The notes: generated by a model from the letters alone, not told the origin. Counted from the stretch's first letter, positions 16,160 through 24,028 are shown. The stretch: 64,000 nucleotides of DNA from Saprospiraceae bacterium (GCA_016714985.1 JADKBS010000008.1:202181-266180), one strand, 5' to 3'. Program-made: numbers and translations.

Positions 16160-18448
16160 ATGAAAAAACCAAGCCTACTTCTTAGTTTGTTTTTGTTGTT
16201 CGCTTCGCAAATAGCGACTACACAGCCCCTTTCCGCCGAGCTGCGCCCCTACCAGGGCAAGCCGACCATCTTCGTCAATGGGCAGCCTGAATCGCCCATG
16301 TTCTATGCCCTGACCGACGTGCCCGGCGGCCGCTGGTCGTGGGAGGAGGTGCCACAGCACAACCTCCGCAATTTTTGCGAAGCGGGCATCCGGCTATTTC
16401 AACTTGACATTTTTTGGGAACATATTTCCCCCGCCCCCGGCCAGTTCAGCCTCGAAATTGCGAAGCGCCAAATACAAGGCGCCTTGGCTGCCTGCCCCAA
16501 TGCGGCGGTCGTCTTCCGTCTCCACCTGAACCCGCCCGCTTGGTGGCTCGCCCAGCATCCTGACGAACTCGTGGCCTACGAACCTGGCACTCCCGCCCAG
16601 CCCTTCGAGCCGCTGCACCTCAGCCGCCTCGTGCAGGACGACGCTGGGCTACCCGTTCGGGCCAGTTTTGCTTCGCAAAAATGGCGGGAGGATGCTGGCG
16701 CTATGCTCGCCCGTTTTTGCAAGGAATTTTCGAAAACAAAAGAAGGCGAACGGCTCATCGGCATCCACGTGACGGCGGGGGTTTACGGGGAGTGGCACCA
16801 GTGGGGCTTCCTTGAGCACGAGGCCGATTTTAGCGAGCCGATGCGGGGGCATTTCAAAAGTTGGTTGAGGGAAAAATACGGCTCGAACGAAGCGCTCCGT
16901 AAAGCTTGGAACGACCTGGCTGGAAACTTTGCAACGGCAGCGGTTCCAACCCCGGCGGAGCGGGCGACCGTTTCCGGTGGCCTATTTCGAGACCCGCAAA
17001 AAGACCAAAAAACGATTGACTACTACCGCTGTCAACATCAATTGGTAGCCGACAATATCCTTTTTTTCTGCAAAATGGTAAAAGACAACTGGCGCCGCCC
17101 CATCCTCACGGGCGCATTTTATGGCTACTTCTTCTCCATGTTCAACCGGCAGGCGGCGGGCGGCCATTTGGAACTCCAGCGGGTGCTCGCCTCCCCGTGG
17201 ATTGACTACCTGAGCGGCCCGCAGGTCTATTATCCCGACGACGGCTACGACCCAGGCGAGCCATACCGCAGCCGCTCCCTCCTGCGCAGCATTACCCTGC
17301 ACGGCAAGCTCTGGCTCGACGAGTACGACCAGCAGCCCCGTCGCACTTTCCCCGGGCTGAACGGCAAGGACAACACGGAAAACTACCGCCGCAACGTGCA
17401 GGAAAACATCGCCGCCATCGAGCGGAACGTGCTCTCTCCGCTCACGAAAGGCGCTGGGCTTTGGTTCTACGACTTCGGCCCCAGCGGCATGAACCTGCAC
17501 CGGGGCAACGAGCACGACATCCAGTCCGGCACCATCGGCTACTGGGACCACCCCGATTATTTGCGCAGCATAAAAAAACTTAAAACCTTAGCGGACTCAC
17601 TGCTGCACCGCCCTTGGCAGACCGGAGCCGACGTGCTGCTGGTTTATGACACGGAGATTTTTTATCACCTAAAAAGCACTAAGCAGGACTCTTGCCCCAT
17701 CACTTCGCAAGTGGTGGACTGGTTGCCGTTGGCGTTGAGCTATGCGGGCGTGGCTTGGGAGGCCGTGCATTTGGACGACCTTTCGCTGCTTGACGCTTCG
17801 CCGTACAAGGCGGTCATTTTTGCAAACACTTGGCTGCTTGAAGAACACGACAAACGGGTGATTCGGGAAAAAGTGGAGCGGGACGGGCGACATCTTTTTT
17901 GGATTTACGCGCCAGGATTTTCGGATGGGAAAACTTTGCTGGCGGAGGCGGTTTCGGGGGTCACTGGCTTAGAATTGGAGCGCACATTTCTTGACAAGCC
18001 GCCGGCTGTTCCGCTCATTTTGGAGGATGATGAATTCCCGGAATACCAGCGGGCATGGGGCGCTATCAACCCACTTTTCGGCGTTCGAAACAAAGGCTCC
18101 TCACAATTTGCACTGGATTACGAACACGCCTTCGAGCTTCAAGCTTTCACTTTCAAAAAAGAGATTGGACACACATCGTGGCTCTTGGGAATTCCACTCA
18201 CAAAGGCAAGTTGGTGGCACTTCTTTTTGCTGGGGCGTCACGATGCAAACACCCATTTCTATTTCGACTTCAGTTTTCATGAAGAAAATGTGGTTTACGC
18301 TGGCGGGGGCCTGCTCGTATTCCATTCAAAAACAGGGGGCGATCAAAAAATCAAGTTGAAAAACGGCAAGGAGGTTCTATTGAAAATGCCCGTGGGTGCT
18401 GGGACGGTGGCGTTGGATGCGGAGACGGGAAAGGTGGTTTTGGAATAA
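16160..18448 (+). CDS. Secreted GH42-like beta-galactosidase-type glycosidase
   Basis: 762 residues with signal peptide 'MKKPSLLLSLFLLFASQIATT'. A TIM-barrel N-terminal half shows the clan GH-A pattern: 'GVYGEWHQW' with the probable acid/base E211 and 'KLWLDEYDQQ' with the probable nucleophile E388. The second half (about 450-640) resembles the trimerisation/glutamine-amidotransferase-like domain of GH42 enzymes, followed by a beta region. It should cleave beta-linked galactose or related sugars in the periplasm or outside the cell. Exact linkage cannot be told. It is the last gene before the trp leader region. Confidence 0.75.
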   Translation: MKKPSLLLSLFLLFASQIATTQPLSAELRPYQGKPTIFVNGQPESPMFYALTDVPGGRWSWEEVPQHNLRNFCEAGIRLFQLDIFWEHISPAPGQFSLEIAKRQIQGALAACPNAAVVFRLHLNPPAWWLAQHPDELVAYEPGTPAQPFEPLHLSRLVQDDAGLPVRASFASQKWREDAGAMLARFCKEFSKTKEGERLIGIHVTAGVYGEWHQWGFLEHEADFSEPMRGHFKSWLREKYGSNEALRKAWNDLAGNFATAAVPTPAERATVSGGLFRDPQKDQKTIDYYRCQHQLVADNILFFCKMVKDNWRRPILTGAFYGYFFSMFNRQAAGGHLELQRVLASPWIDYLSGPQVYYPDDGYDPGEPYRSRSLLRSITLHGKLWLDEYDQQPRRTFPGLNGKDNTENYRRNVQENIAAIERNVLSPLTKGAGLWFYDFGPSGMNLHRGNEHDIQSGTIGYWDHPDYLRSIKKLKTLADSLLHRPWQTGADVLLVYDTEIFYHLKSTKQDSCPITSQVVDWLPLALSYAGVAWEAVHLDDLSLLDASPYKAVIFANTWLLEEHDKRVIREKVERDGRHLFWIYAPGFSDGKTLLAEAVSGVTGLELERTFLDKPPAVPLILEDDEFPEYQRAWGAINPLFGVRNKGSSQFALDYEHAFELQAFTFKKEIGHTSWLLGIPLTKASWWHFFLLGRHDANTHFYFDFSFHEENVVYAGGGLLVFHSKTGGDQKIKLKNGKEVLLKMPVGAGTVALDAETGKVVLE

Positions 18449-18464
18449 AATTTTTACCCAACTA

Positions 18465-18496
18465 TTGACTTTCTGATCTTTAGCCCCCTTTCTTTG
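18465..18496 (+). promoter_or_regulatory. Candidate promoter of the trp operon
   Basis: 'TTG' at 18465-18467, 21 bases, then 'TTTCTTTG' at 18489-18496, one mismatch from TAnnTTTG. A start about 8 bases further would place the leader peptide ATG at about +15. Confidence 0.5.
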
Positions 18497-18517
18497 CACC
18501 CAGTTATCTATCAAAAA

Positions 18518-18601
18518 ATGACTTCAACAACGAACATAGCGCAACGCACGACCGCACAAAATTGGTGGTGGCAATTCAAGGAACCCGATTTCCGTGGATA
18601 G
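18518..18601 (+). CDS. trpL: trp operon leader peptide
   Basis: A 27-codon ORF preceded by an A-rich stretch. Codons 16-18 (18563-18571) are three consecutive TGG tryptophan codons, preceded by 'RTTAQN' and followed by 'QFKEPDFRG'. Thirty bases after its stop is a strong intrinsic terminator, then trpE. This is the layout of transcription attenuation: with charged tRNA-Trp scarce, a ribosome stalled at the Trp codons would favour an antiterminator and allow transcription of the operon. The base 'TGGCAA' at 18569-18574 can pair with 'TTGCCA' near 18612 (segment 1 with 2), and 'GCCGTATGCC' at 18601-18610 can pair imperfectly with the terminator's left arm at 18638-18646 (segment 2 with 3). Pairings are inference by eye. 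Confidence 0.85.
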   Translation: MTSTTNIAQRTTAQNWWWQFKEPDFRG

Positions 18602-18631
18602 CCGTATGCCGTTGCCAATATTTGATGTTGC

Positions 18632-18665
18632 AAAAAAGGCCTACCGTTCACGGTGGGCCTTTTTT
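18632..18665 (+). terminator. trp attenuator terminator
   Basis: A 15-bp stem (left arm 18632-18646, right arm 18651-18665) with one G-U pair, a four-base loop and six terminal Ts. It lies between the leader peptide and trpE, inside the transcript rather than after a gene. Confidence 0.88.
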
Positions 18666-18669
18666 GTTT

Positions 18670-18812
18670 GGTTGATAAAGGTTTATTGAGTTGATAAGGG
18701 TTGATAAAAAGTTGATAAGGGTTGATTGTGCCGTGGTAACATCAACTTTTATAAACCTTTATCAACTCTTATCAACCCAAAATCAACCCTTATCAACCCT
18801 TATCAACCAAGA
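18670..18812. repeat. Empty inverted-repeat element upstream of trpE, word 'gttgataagg'
   Basis: Repeated 'gttgataagg'/'gttgataaaa' words run to about 18728, then a short unique spacer, then reversed words from about 18739 to 18808, ending seven bases before the trpE ATG. It resembles the cassette at 20240-20757 but without a gene inside. Transcribed, it would form a long hairpin between attenuator and trpE. Confidence 0.85.
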
Positions 18813-18814
18813 AT

Positions 18815-20254
18815 ATGATTTCGATTCTATCACATACCAAAGTCCTCCTCGCTGACACCGTCACCCCCGTCAGCCTGTACCTGCGGTTGCGTGACCGTTA
18901 CCCCGGCGCCCTGCTTCTCGAAAGCTCGGACTACCACGGCAACGAGAACAGCGTTTCCTTCCTTTGCGTAGCACCGATGGCGGAGTTTATCGTTGACAAT
19001 GAACAAGTAACGCAGCAATTGCCGGGCGAGGCAGCCACCCATTTTACCCTAAAAAACAAAGCCGAGGCACTTACCGCACTCACCGATTTCTTTCAAAAAA
19101 TCAAACTCGACAGTACTGATGACAAGCTGCGCCAGATGAACGGTTTCTTCGGCTACTGCACTTACGACAGTGTGCAGCATTTCGAGAAAATCAGCCTGCA
19201 AAGCCCTGTCAGGCCAGAGCGGGCCATCCCGACCATCCGCTATCAACTGCCCCGTTTCATCGTGGCCATCAACCATTTCAACCAGCAGATGACCGTGCTG
19301 GAGAACAGCCTGCCCGGTGAGCCGAGCCAGCTCGCTGAACTGGAAAACCTGCTGCAAGTAGCACCTGTGCCCAATTTCCCGTTCCGCACCGTCGGCGAGG
19401 AGGCGACCAATATGACCGACGAGGATTACGTGAAAATGGTGACGCTAGGCAAGCACCATTGCCAGCGTGGCGATGTGTTCCAAATCGTGCTGGCCCGCCA
19501 GTTTTCGCAGCAGTTCCAGGGCGACGACTTCAATGTTTACCGGGCTTTGCGCAGCGTGAACCCCTCGCCGTACTTGTTTTATTTTGACTATGGTGGGTAT
19601 AAAATTTTCGGCTCATCGCCGGAGGCGCAAGTGCGTCTCAAGTCCCAACCAATCACGAATCACCAATCACCAATCACCAAAAAAGCATTCATCAACCCCA
19701 TTGCTGGCACCTTCCCCCGCACAGGCGACGACCACGCTGACCGCCTCGGTGCCGAGGCCCTCGCCGCCGACCCCAAGGAGAACGCAGAGCATGTCATGCT
19801 GGTGGATTTGGCGAGGAACGACCTCAACCGCCTTTGCCGCAACGTGAAGGTGGAAACCTACCGGGAGGTGCAGTTCTACAGCCATGTCATTCACCTCGTG
19901 TCGGAGGTGTCGGGGGAGTTGCCGGAGGGCGTTTCACCCGTACAACTGCTGGCGGAGACCTTCCCGGCGGGCACTTTGTCTGGCGCTCCGAAGCACCGGG
20001 CCATGCAGTTGATTGATGAAATCGAGCCGAACCGCCGGGGCTATTACGGCGGTTGCGTGGGCTTTTTCACCTTCAGCGGCGAGACGAACCACGCCATCCT
20101 CATCCGCAGTTTTTTGAGCAAAAACAATACGCTGCACTACCAGGCAGGGGCAGGGATTGTGAAGCATTCGGTGGAGGAAAAGGAGTTGGCGGAGGTGTTT
20201 TACAAGATTGGGGCGCTGCGGCGGGCGGTTTCACGAGCTGTTGATAAGGGTTGA
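18815..20254 (+). CDS. trpE: Anthranilate synthase component I
   Basis: 479 residues. Makes anthranilate from chorismate with ammonia supplied by TrpG. The N-terminal 'LLLES' motif (about residues 33-37) is the tryptophan feedback site; the chorismate-binding domain has 'QIVLARQFS', 'GSSPE', 'DLARNDLNR', 'GTLSGAPKHRAM' and 'IGALRRAVS'. Between 'GSSPEAQVRLK' and the conserved 'PIAGTFPRTGDD' lies an extra low-complexity stretch of about 14 residues encoded by four 7-bp repeats (19648-19678), in frame. The last codons and the stop fall inside the left arm of the inverted-repeat cassette that follows. Confidence 0.95.
   Translation: MISILSHTKVLLADTVTPVSLYLRLRDRYPGALLLESSDYHGNENSVSFLCVAPMAEFIVDNEQVTQQLPGEAATHFTLKNKAEALTALTDFFQKIKLDSTDDKLRQMNGFFGYCTYDSVQHFEKISLQSPVRPERAIPTIRYQLPRFIVAINHFNQQMTVLENSLPGEPSQLAELENLLQVAPVPNFPFRTVGEEATNMTDEDYVKMVTLGKHHCQRGDVFQIVLARQFSQQFQGDDFNVYRALRSVNPSPYLFYFDYGGYKIFGSSPEAQVRLKSQPITNHQSPITKKAFINPIAGTFPRTGDDHADRLGAEALAADPKENAEHVMLVDLARNDLNRLCRNVKVETYREVQFYSHVIHLVSEVSGELPEGVSPVQLLAETFPAGTLSGAPKHRAMQLIDEIEPNRRGYYGGCVGFFTFSGETNHAILIRSFLSKNNTLHYQAGAGIVKHSVEEKELAEVFYKIGALRRAVSRAVDKG
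19648..19678. repeat. Heptamer array in frame in trpE
   Basis: 'accaatc acgaatc accaatc accaatc acc': four 7-bp units plus three bases, located just before the highly conserved 'PIAGT' motif of TrpE. Confidence 0.9.
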
Positions 20255-20757
20255 TAAAAGTTGATAAGGGTTGAGGGGTCAGCTTTATAAAGTAAAGATG
20301 GGGGGCACAACTTTATAAACCCTTATACCCCCCCAGAGGTTGTTGTTTGAAGGGTTCTACAGTCTGAGTTCTATCATCATCGTCGTTGGAAAGAGCATTA
20401 CCGGCGGCACTTCCAAAAGCAATTTCGTAGAAGCGTAGCTGTTCTTTCGGTGTTTTTCGAGCGCTGCCTTCGGCTAAATTGCAGGAAACAGAAATACAGG
20501 CTCGCCTGATTTGAGAAGTGATGCCAAACAGTTCTTCCTTCGGAAAGGACTTGGTTTTCAAGTAAAGCTTCTTCGCAAATTGGCGGTTCATTTGCCAAAC
20601 GGTGAGTTTTTCAAAAGCGTAAGTGTAGCTCATAAAGTAAGTTTTTAGTGTAAAAATGATTAACCCCACAAGAAACAAATTTTGCTAACCCCCACAAAAT
20701 CAAAATGTTAGCAGTCACCCCATCAACCCTTATCAACTTTTATCAACCCTTATCAAC
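20240..20757. mobile_element. IVS-like cassette bounded by 39/40-bp inverted repeats
   Basis: The left end (20240-20278) and right end (20718-20757) are inverted copies: 35 bp are identical, then one T is missing on the left, then GGGG on both. Each end is built of the words 'gttgataagg' and 'gttgataaaa'. The 518-bp unit encodes one antisense four-helix-bundle protein. It sits exactly between trpE and trpG: the trpE stop lies in the left end and the trpG ATG starts the base after the right end. Size, single roughly 100-120-codon ORF and flanking inverted repeats match the layout of intervening sequences known from bacterial 23S rRNA genes, but here within a protein operon. Confidence 0.75.
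20313..20633 (-). CDS. Four-helix-bundle protein (23S rRNA IVS / S23 family), diverged end
   Basis: About 106 residues from the ATG at 20633 (an in-frame ATG at 20678 adds 15 hydrophobic residues). The segment 'YAFEKLTVWQMNRQFAKKLY', then 'LFGITSQIRRACISVSCNLA' and 'EGSARKTPKEQLRFYEIAFG' match the four-helix-bundle family first known from intervening sequences of 23S rRNA. The family's fourth helix should follow 'AFGSA', but instead a low-complexity acidic tail appears, so the C-terminus is truncated or frameshifted. It lies antisense to the trp operon inside the inverted-repeat cassette. Biochemical role of the family is not established. Confidence 0.8.
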   Translation of the reverse strand: MSYTYAFEKLTVWQMNRQFAKKLYLKTKSFPKEELFGITSQIRRACISVSCNLAEGSARKTPKEQLRFYEIAFGSAAGNALSNDDDDRTQTVEPFKQQPLGGYKGL

Positions 20758-21330
20758 ATGCAGAAAATATTAGTCCTCGACAACTACGATTCCTTCACCT
20801 ACAACCTCGTCCAGTACGTGGAGGAAATGTCCGGCATCCGCCCCGACGTGTTCCGCAACGACGAAATCACGGTGGCGGAGGCGGCGCAATACGACAAGAT
20901 TTTGCTCTCGCCCGGCCCCGGCTTGCCGAGTGAGTCGGGCATCCTCTGCGACCTGATTCGGGAACTGGCGCCGACCAAAAGCATCTTCGGCGTCTGCCTC
21001 GGCTTGCAGGCCATCGGAGAGGTGTTCGGTGGGCAATTGGAGAACCTTTCGAGGGTATTTCATGGCGTGGCCACACCGATGTACGTCCGCAAGGCGGACG
21101 AGCCGCTGTTCCGGGAAATACCGGAGACTTTCGCAGCGGGGCGCTACCACTCGTGGGTAGTTTCCAAAAATGGCTTGCCCGACTGCTTCGACCTCACCTG
21201 CGAGGACGAGGAGGGGCAAATCATGGGTTTGACACATAAGAAATATGACGTGCGGGGGGTACAGTTTCATCCAGAGAGTGTGATGACAGAGTGGGGGAAG
21301 GTGATGGTGAGGAATTGGGTAAGATGTTGA
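20758..21330 (+). CDS. trpG: Anthranilate synthase component II (glutamine amidotransferase)
   Basis: 190 residues. Class I glutamine amidotransferase that releases ammonia for TrpE. The catalytic triad is C80 ('GVCLGLQ'), H171 and E173 ('FHPES'); 'LSPGPGLP' and 'DNYDSFTYNL' are the usual flanking motifs. The start is fixed by the inverted repeat that ends at the base before the ATG, so no canonical ribosome-binding site precedes it; the upstream 'cttatcaac' would be the leader. No fusion to TrpE or TrpD. Confidence 0.95.
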   Translation: MQKILVLDNYDSFTYNLVQYVEEMSGIRPDVFRNDEITVAEAAQYDKILLSPGPGLPSESGILCDLIRELAPTKSIFGVCLGLQAIGEVFGGQLENLSRVFHGVATPMYVRKADEPLFREIPETFAAGRYHSWVVSKNGLPDCFDLTCEDEEGQIMGLTHKKYDVRGVQFHPESVMTEWGKVMVRNWVRC

Positions 21331-21353
21331 AAATCAAACAATTGAGATTATAC

Positions 21354-21704
21354 TTACAAAGGCAGGTATCTGAAATCGCCAAGCAATTCTTCTTCGGTGC
21401 TGCAAAATGCAATCATTTCCAAATCATCAATAACAGCCCCAATACCCAGCGATGGGTGAACCATAATTACTCCAGGATTTGGGATGCCATTCCTGATATT
21501 TTCCTTGAAATAATCGAAAATTGTACTGAAATCATGGGAAAGCAACACCCTTTTTTCGGCAAAGGCAAAAGCAAGTACTTTAGGGTCGTCAGCTTCAGCT
21601 ACAACTGTATCCTGCACCCTGATGATGTCAATATTGGGCAATCGTAATTGCAACCCTCTAAGGATGCGATTGTCAAAGTTTTCGTCAGTAAGAAAAGCAA
21701 CCAT
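21354..21704 (-). CDS. DUF5615 PIN-like toxin
   Basis: 116 residues. 'FLTDENFDNRILRGLQ' at the N-terminus, then 'VVAEADDPKVLAFAFAEKRV' and 'LLSHDFSTIF' are the conserved acidic positions of DUF5615, a PIN-like nuclease family usually paired with DUF433. D7/E8, D55-type and D78-type acids would bind the metal. It overlaps the preceding antitoxin gene by one base (TAATG), so translation is coupled. It lies antisense within the trp operon. Confidence 0.82.
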   Translation of the reverse strand: MVAFLTDENFDNRILRGLQLRLPNIDIIRVQDTVVAEADDPKVLAFAFAEKRVLLSHDFSTIFDYFKENIRNGIPNPGVIMVHPSLGIGAVIDDLEMIAFCSTEEELLGDFRYLPL

Positions 21705-22054
21705 TACTTAATTTCTGAGTTGGCCAACATCGCTTGTTTGCGTTGTAAAAGCTTTTCACGAAGACCATTTTTGGGAAAGCGTTTTTCCATTTCGATGCGA
21801 TTTGCTTCTCCTTTTTTACGGCCTTCTTCAAGATATGCGTTAACCATTTCCCTGTTATTTAAATAATAGGCAATGACAGCATAAACATCCGACAGCTTTA
21901 ATGACGGGAAGGCTGAGACAAGGTCTTCGGCGGAATCTCCTAAAAGGAAACGTGCCATCATCACATCAAGTGTAACCCTAGAGGAGCCAATACGATAAGT
22001 CCCAGCAGGTTCTTCACGAAGCGGGACGGGCATTTCAACAATAGATAAACCCAT
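21704..22054 (-). CDS. DUF433 antitoxin-like protein
   Basis: 116 residues. The core 'GSSRVTLDVMMARFLLGDSA' followed by 'DLVSAFPSLKLSDVYAVIAY' and 'YLNNREMVNAYL' is the DUF433 fold, a winged-helix-like DNA-binding domain that partners DUF5615. A basic tail 'GRKKGEANRIEMEKRFPKN' extends it. A good promoter lies just upstream (22074-22105, minus strand). By analogy it should neutralise the downstream PIN-like protein and repress its own promoter. Confidence 0.82.
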   Translation of the reverse strand: MGLSIVEMPVPLREEPAGTYRIGSSRVTLDVMMARFLLGDSAEDLVSAFPSLKLSDVYAVIAYYLNNREMVNAYLEEGRKKGEANRIEMEKRFPKNGLREKLLQRKQAMLANSEIK

Positions 22055-22073
22055 GAGGTAAATTTTTAAGCAA

Positions 22074-22105
22074 CAAAGTTAATTTTTTTAGAAACGGTTC
22101 GCAAA
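22074..22105 (-). promoter_or_regulatory. Bacteroidota-type promoter for the DUF433/DUF5615 pair
   Basis: On the minus strand, TTTG (complement of 22102-22105), 20 bases, TAACTTTG (complement of 22074-22081). This matches the consensus fully and sits about 20 bp before the DUF433 start. It fires away from trpD. Confidence 0.8.
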
Positions 22106-22111
22106 CCAGTT

Positions 22112-23181
22112 TTGAAAATGAAAAAAATCCTCAATAAGCTCTTCGAGCACCAGCGCCTCACCCGTGAGGAAGCCTACGAGACCCTCACGGAAATCACCCG
22201 TGGCGAGGTGAACGAGGCGCAGATGGCCGCCTTCCTCACGGTCTATCTCATGCGCAGCATCAGCGTGGAGGAACTCGACGGCTTCCGGCAGGCGCTGCTC
22301 GACCTCTGCATTCCGCTAGAAGTCACTGATTATCAAACGATTGACCTTTGTGGTACGGGCGGCGACGGCAAGAACACCTTCAACATCTCCACCCTCGCCA
22401 GCTTCGTGGTGGCCGGGGCAGGTGGCCGGGTGGTCAAGCATGGCAACTACGGCGTCTCCTCTGTCTGCGGCTCCTCCAATGTGCTGGAATCGCTCGGCTA
22501 CCGCTTCAAGAACGACGGTGACGCCCTCCGCCACGAACTCAACGAGGCGGGCATCTGCTTCCTCCATGCCCCGATGTTCCACCCGGCGCTGAAGAACGTC
22601 GGCCCGGTGCGGAAGGCGCTCGGCATCAAGACCTTTTTCAACATGCTCGGCCCATTGGTGAACCCTGCACGGCCTGATTGCCAGTTGACGGGGGTGTTCA
22701 GTTTGGAATTGCAAAGGATTTATGGGTACTTGCTGCATGGGGCGCAGCCCACCCCAAGGAACCCGTGAATACAGTAAGAACTTCCAAGTTAGGTTCCCCT
22801 TTAGGGGTCAGGGGCTGCACCACGGGCTTCAACATCATCCACACCTTCGGCGGCTATGACGAACTTTCGCTCACCGCCCCCGCCAAGTCCGTGAGCAACC
22901 TGGGCGAGGCGACTTTTACCCCAGCCGATTTTGGTGGCACAGTGACCGAGGCCGAGCTTTTTGGCGGCGATACGGTGGAGGAGGCCAAGGCCATTTTCCT
23001 AAGTGTTTTGGAAAACAAGGGCACAGTAGCACAGAAGCGGGTCGTAGTGGCCAATTCGGCGCTGGCGCTGCAATGCCTTTCGCCGGAAAAATCGTTGGAA
23101 ACTTGCATTGCGCAAGCTAATGAATCGCTGGAAAGCGGGCGGGCGATGGTGGCTTTGAAAAAGCTGGTTGCGTTGCAATAA
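22112..23181 (+). pseudogene. trpD: Anthranilate phosphoribosyltransferase, split by a 77-bp insertion
   Basis: Joins anthranilate to PRPP in the second step of tryptophan synthesis. The first frame (22112 to a stop at 22768) covers 'DLCGTGGDGKNTFNISTLAS', 'KHGNYGVSSVCGSSNVLE' and 'GPLVNPA'. The second frame (from about 22819 to 23181) resumes with 'TTGFNIIHTFGGYDE' and runs to the normal end. Removing exactly 22742-22818 rejoins them as 'LLHG' + 'TTGF', the expected family sequence. All catalytic motifs are present on the two halves. As it stands, no single protein is made unless the insertion is bypassed; the strain may lack TrpD activity or have another copy. Confidence 0.85.
22742..22818. 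mobile_element. MITE-like insertion in trpD
   Basis: The ends 'gcagccc' (22744-22750) and 'gggctgc' (22812-22818) are inverted; the next about 18 bp are also inverted apart from small deletions ('accccaaggaacc' against the complement of 'ggttcccctttaggggtcag'). The centre holds 'aacttccaagttagg'. There is no ORF. Its 77-bp length including two extra bases (2 mod 3) causes the frameshift in trpD. Confidence 0.82.
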
Positions 23182-23238
23182 CTCCCTAAACGCCGTGAAG
23201 TTGCGAAGCAACAAGCCAAGACTCCCATAGCTGAACTG

Positions 23239-23955
23239 GTGAAAAGCCCCCTTTTCGAGCGGCCATGCCTCAGCCTGTCCGCTGCCCTGCGCCGACCGGA
23301 CAAGGCGGGCATCATTGCGGAGCACAAACGAAAATCACCATCCAAAGGCATCATCAATGCCAAGGTGACGGTGGAGGAAGTGACCACGGGCTATGTGCAG
23401 GCAGGCGCCTCGGCACTCTCCGTACTCACAGACGAGCAATTTTTTGGCGGCAAAAACGAAGACCTGCTCATCGCCCGTGGGCTGAACGAGGTGCCGATTT
23501 TGCGCAAGGACTTCACCATCGGCGAGTACCAAATCCTGGAGGCTAAGGCTATCGGCGCTGATGCCATCCTGCTCATTGCTGCCGTGCTGACGCCTGCCGA
23601 GGTGCGCCAACTCAGCAGTTTCGCCCGCTCGCTCGGAATGGAAACACTGCTCGAAATCCATGACCACAGCGAGCTTGGCCATATCTGCGACACTGTGGAC
23701 GCCGTCGGCGTGAACAACCGCAACCTCGCCGATTTCAGCGTGGACGTTCGACGTTCGTTGGAACTTGCGCAGCATATTCCCGACGAGTTCGTGAAGGTCA
23801 GCGAGTCCGGCCTGAGTGACCCGCAAGCGGTGCTGGAGCTTCGGGCGGTAGGGTTTCAGGGGTTTTTGATTGGGGAGAGTTTTATGAAGACGGAAAGGCC
23901 GGGGGAGGCGTGTGCCGATTTCGTAAGTCGGTTGATAATGGTTGATAATAGTTGA
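23239..23955 (+). CDS. trpC: Indole-3-glycerol-phosphate synthase, start lost or non-canonical
   Basis: Closes the anthranilate ribulotide to indole-glycerol phosphate. From the GTG at 23239 there are 238 residues with 'EHKRKSPSKG', 'LTDEQFFGG', 'LRKDFTIGEYQ', 'VNNRNLADFSVD' and 'SESGLSDP' all intact. Clear TrpC homology ('KRREVAKQQAKTPIAELVKS') continues upstream to 23182 in the same frame, directly after the trpD stop, but there is no ATG, GTG or TTG there, and the usual first roughly ten residues are missing. So the start region seems deleted at the trpD-trpC junction, or an unusual start is used. The last codons and stop lie within an inverted-repeat element. Confidence 0.88.
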   Translation: MKSPLFERPCLSLSAALRRPDKAGIIAEHKRKSPSKGIINAKVTVEEVTTGYVQAGASALSVLTDEQFFGGKNEDLLIARGLNEVPILRKDFTIGEYQILEAKAIGADAILLIAAVLTPAEVRQLSSFARSLGMETLLEIHDHSELGHICDTVDAVGVNNRNLADFSVDVRRSLELAQHIPDEFVKVSESGLSDPQAVLELRAVGFQGFLIGESFMKTERPGEACADFVSRLIMVDNS

Positions 23956-24028
23956 TGAGGTTGATTTCCCTCACGACGCCCACGACGCCCCCATCAACCC
24001 TAATCAACTTTATCAACCGTTATCAACC
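23931..24028. repeat. Empty inverted-repeat element between trpC and trpF
   Basis: 'gttgataatg gttgataata gttgatgagg' at 23931-23960 faces 'catcaaccctaatcaac' and two further reversed words up to 24028. Spacer 'cacgacgcccacgacgcccc' holds its own short tandem repeat. The trpC stop lies in the left arm and the trpF ATG begins at the base after the right arm, as at trpE/trpG. Confidence 0.85.

Noticed and set aside
20313..20678. Four-helix-bundle gene as proof of a 23S rRNA gene nearby
   Set aside because: No rRNA sequence flanks it; both sides are trp genes.
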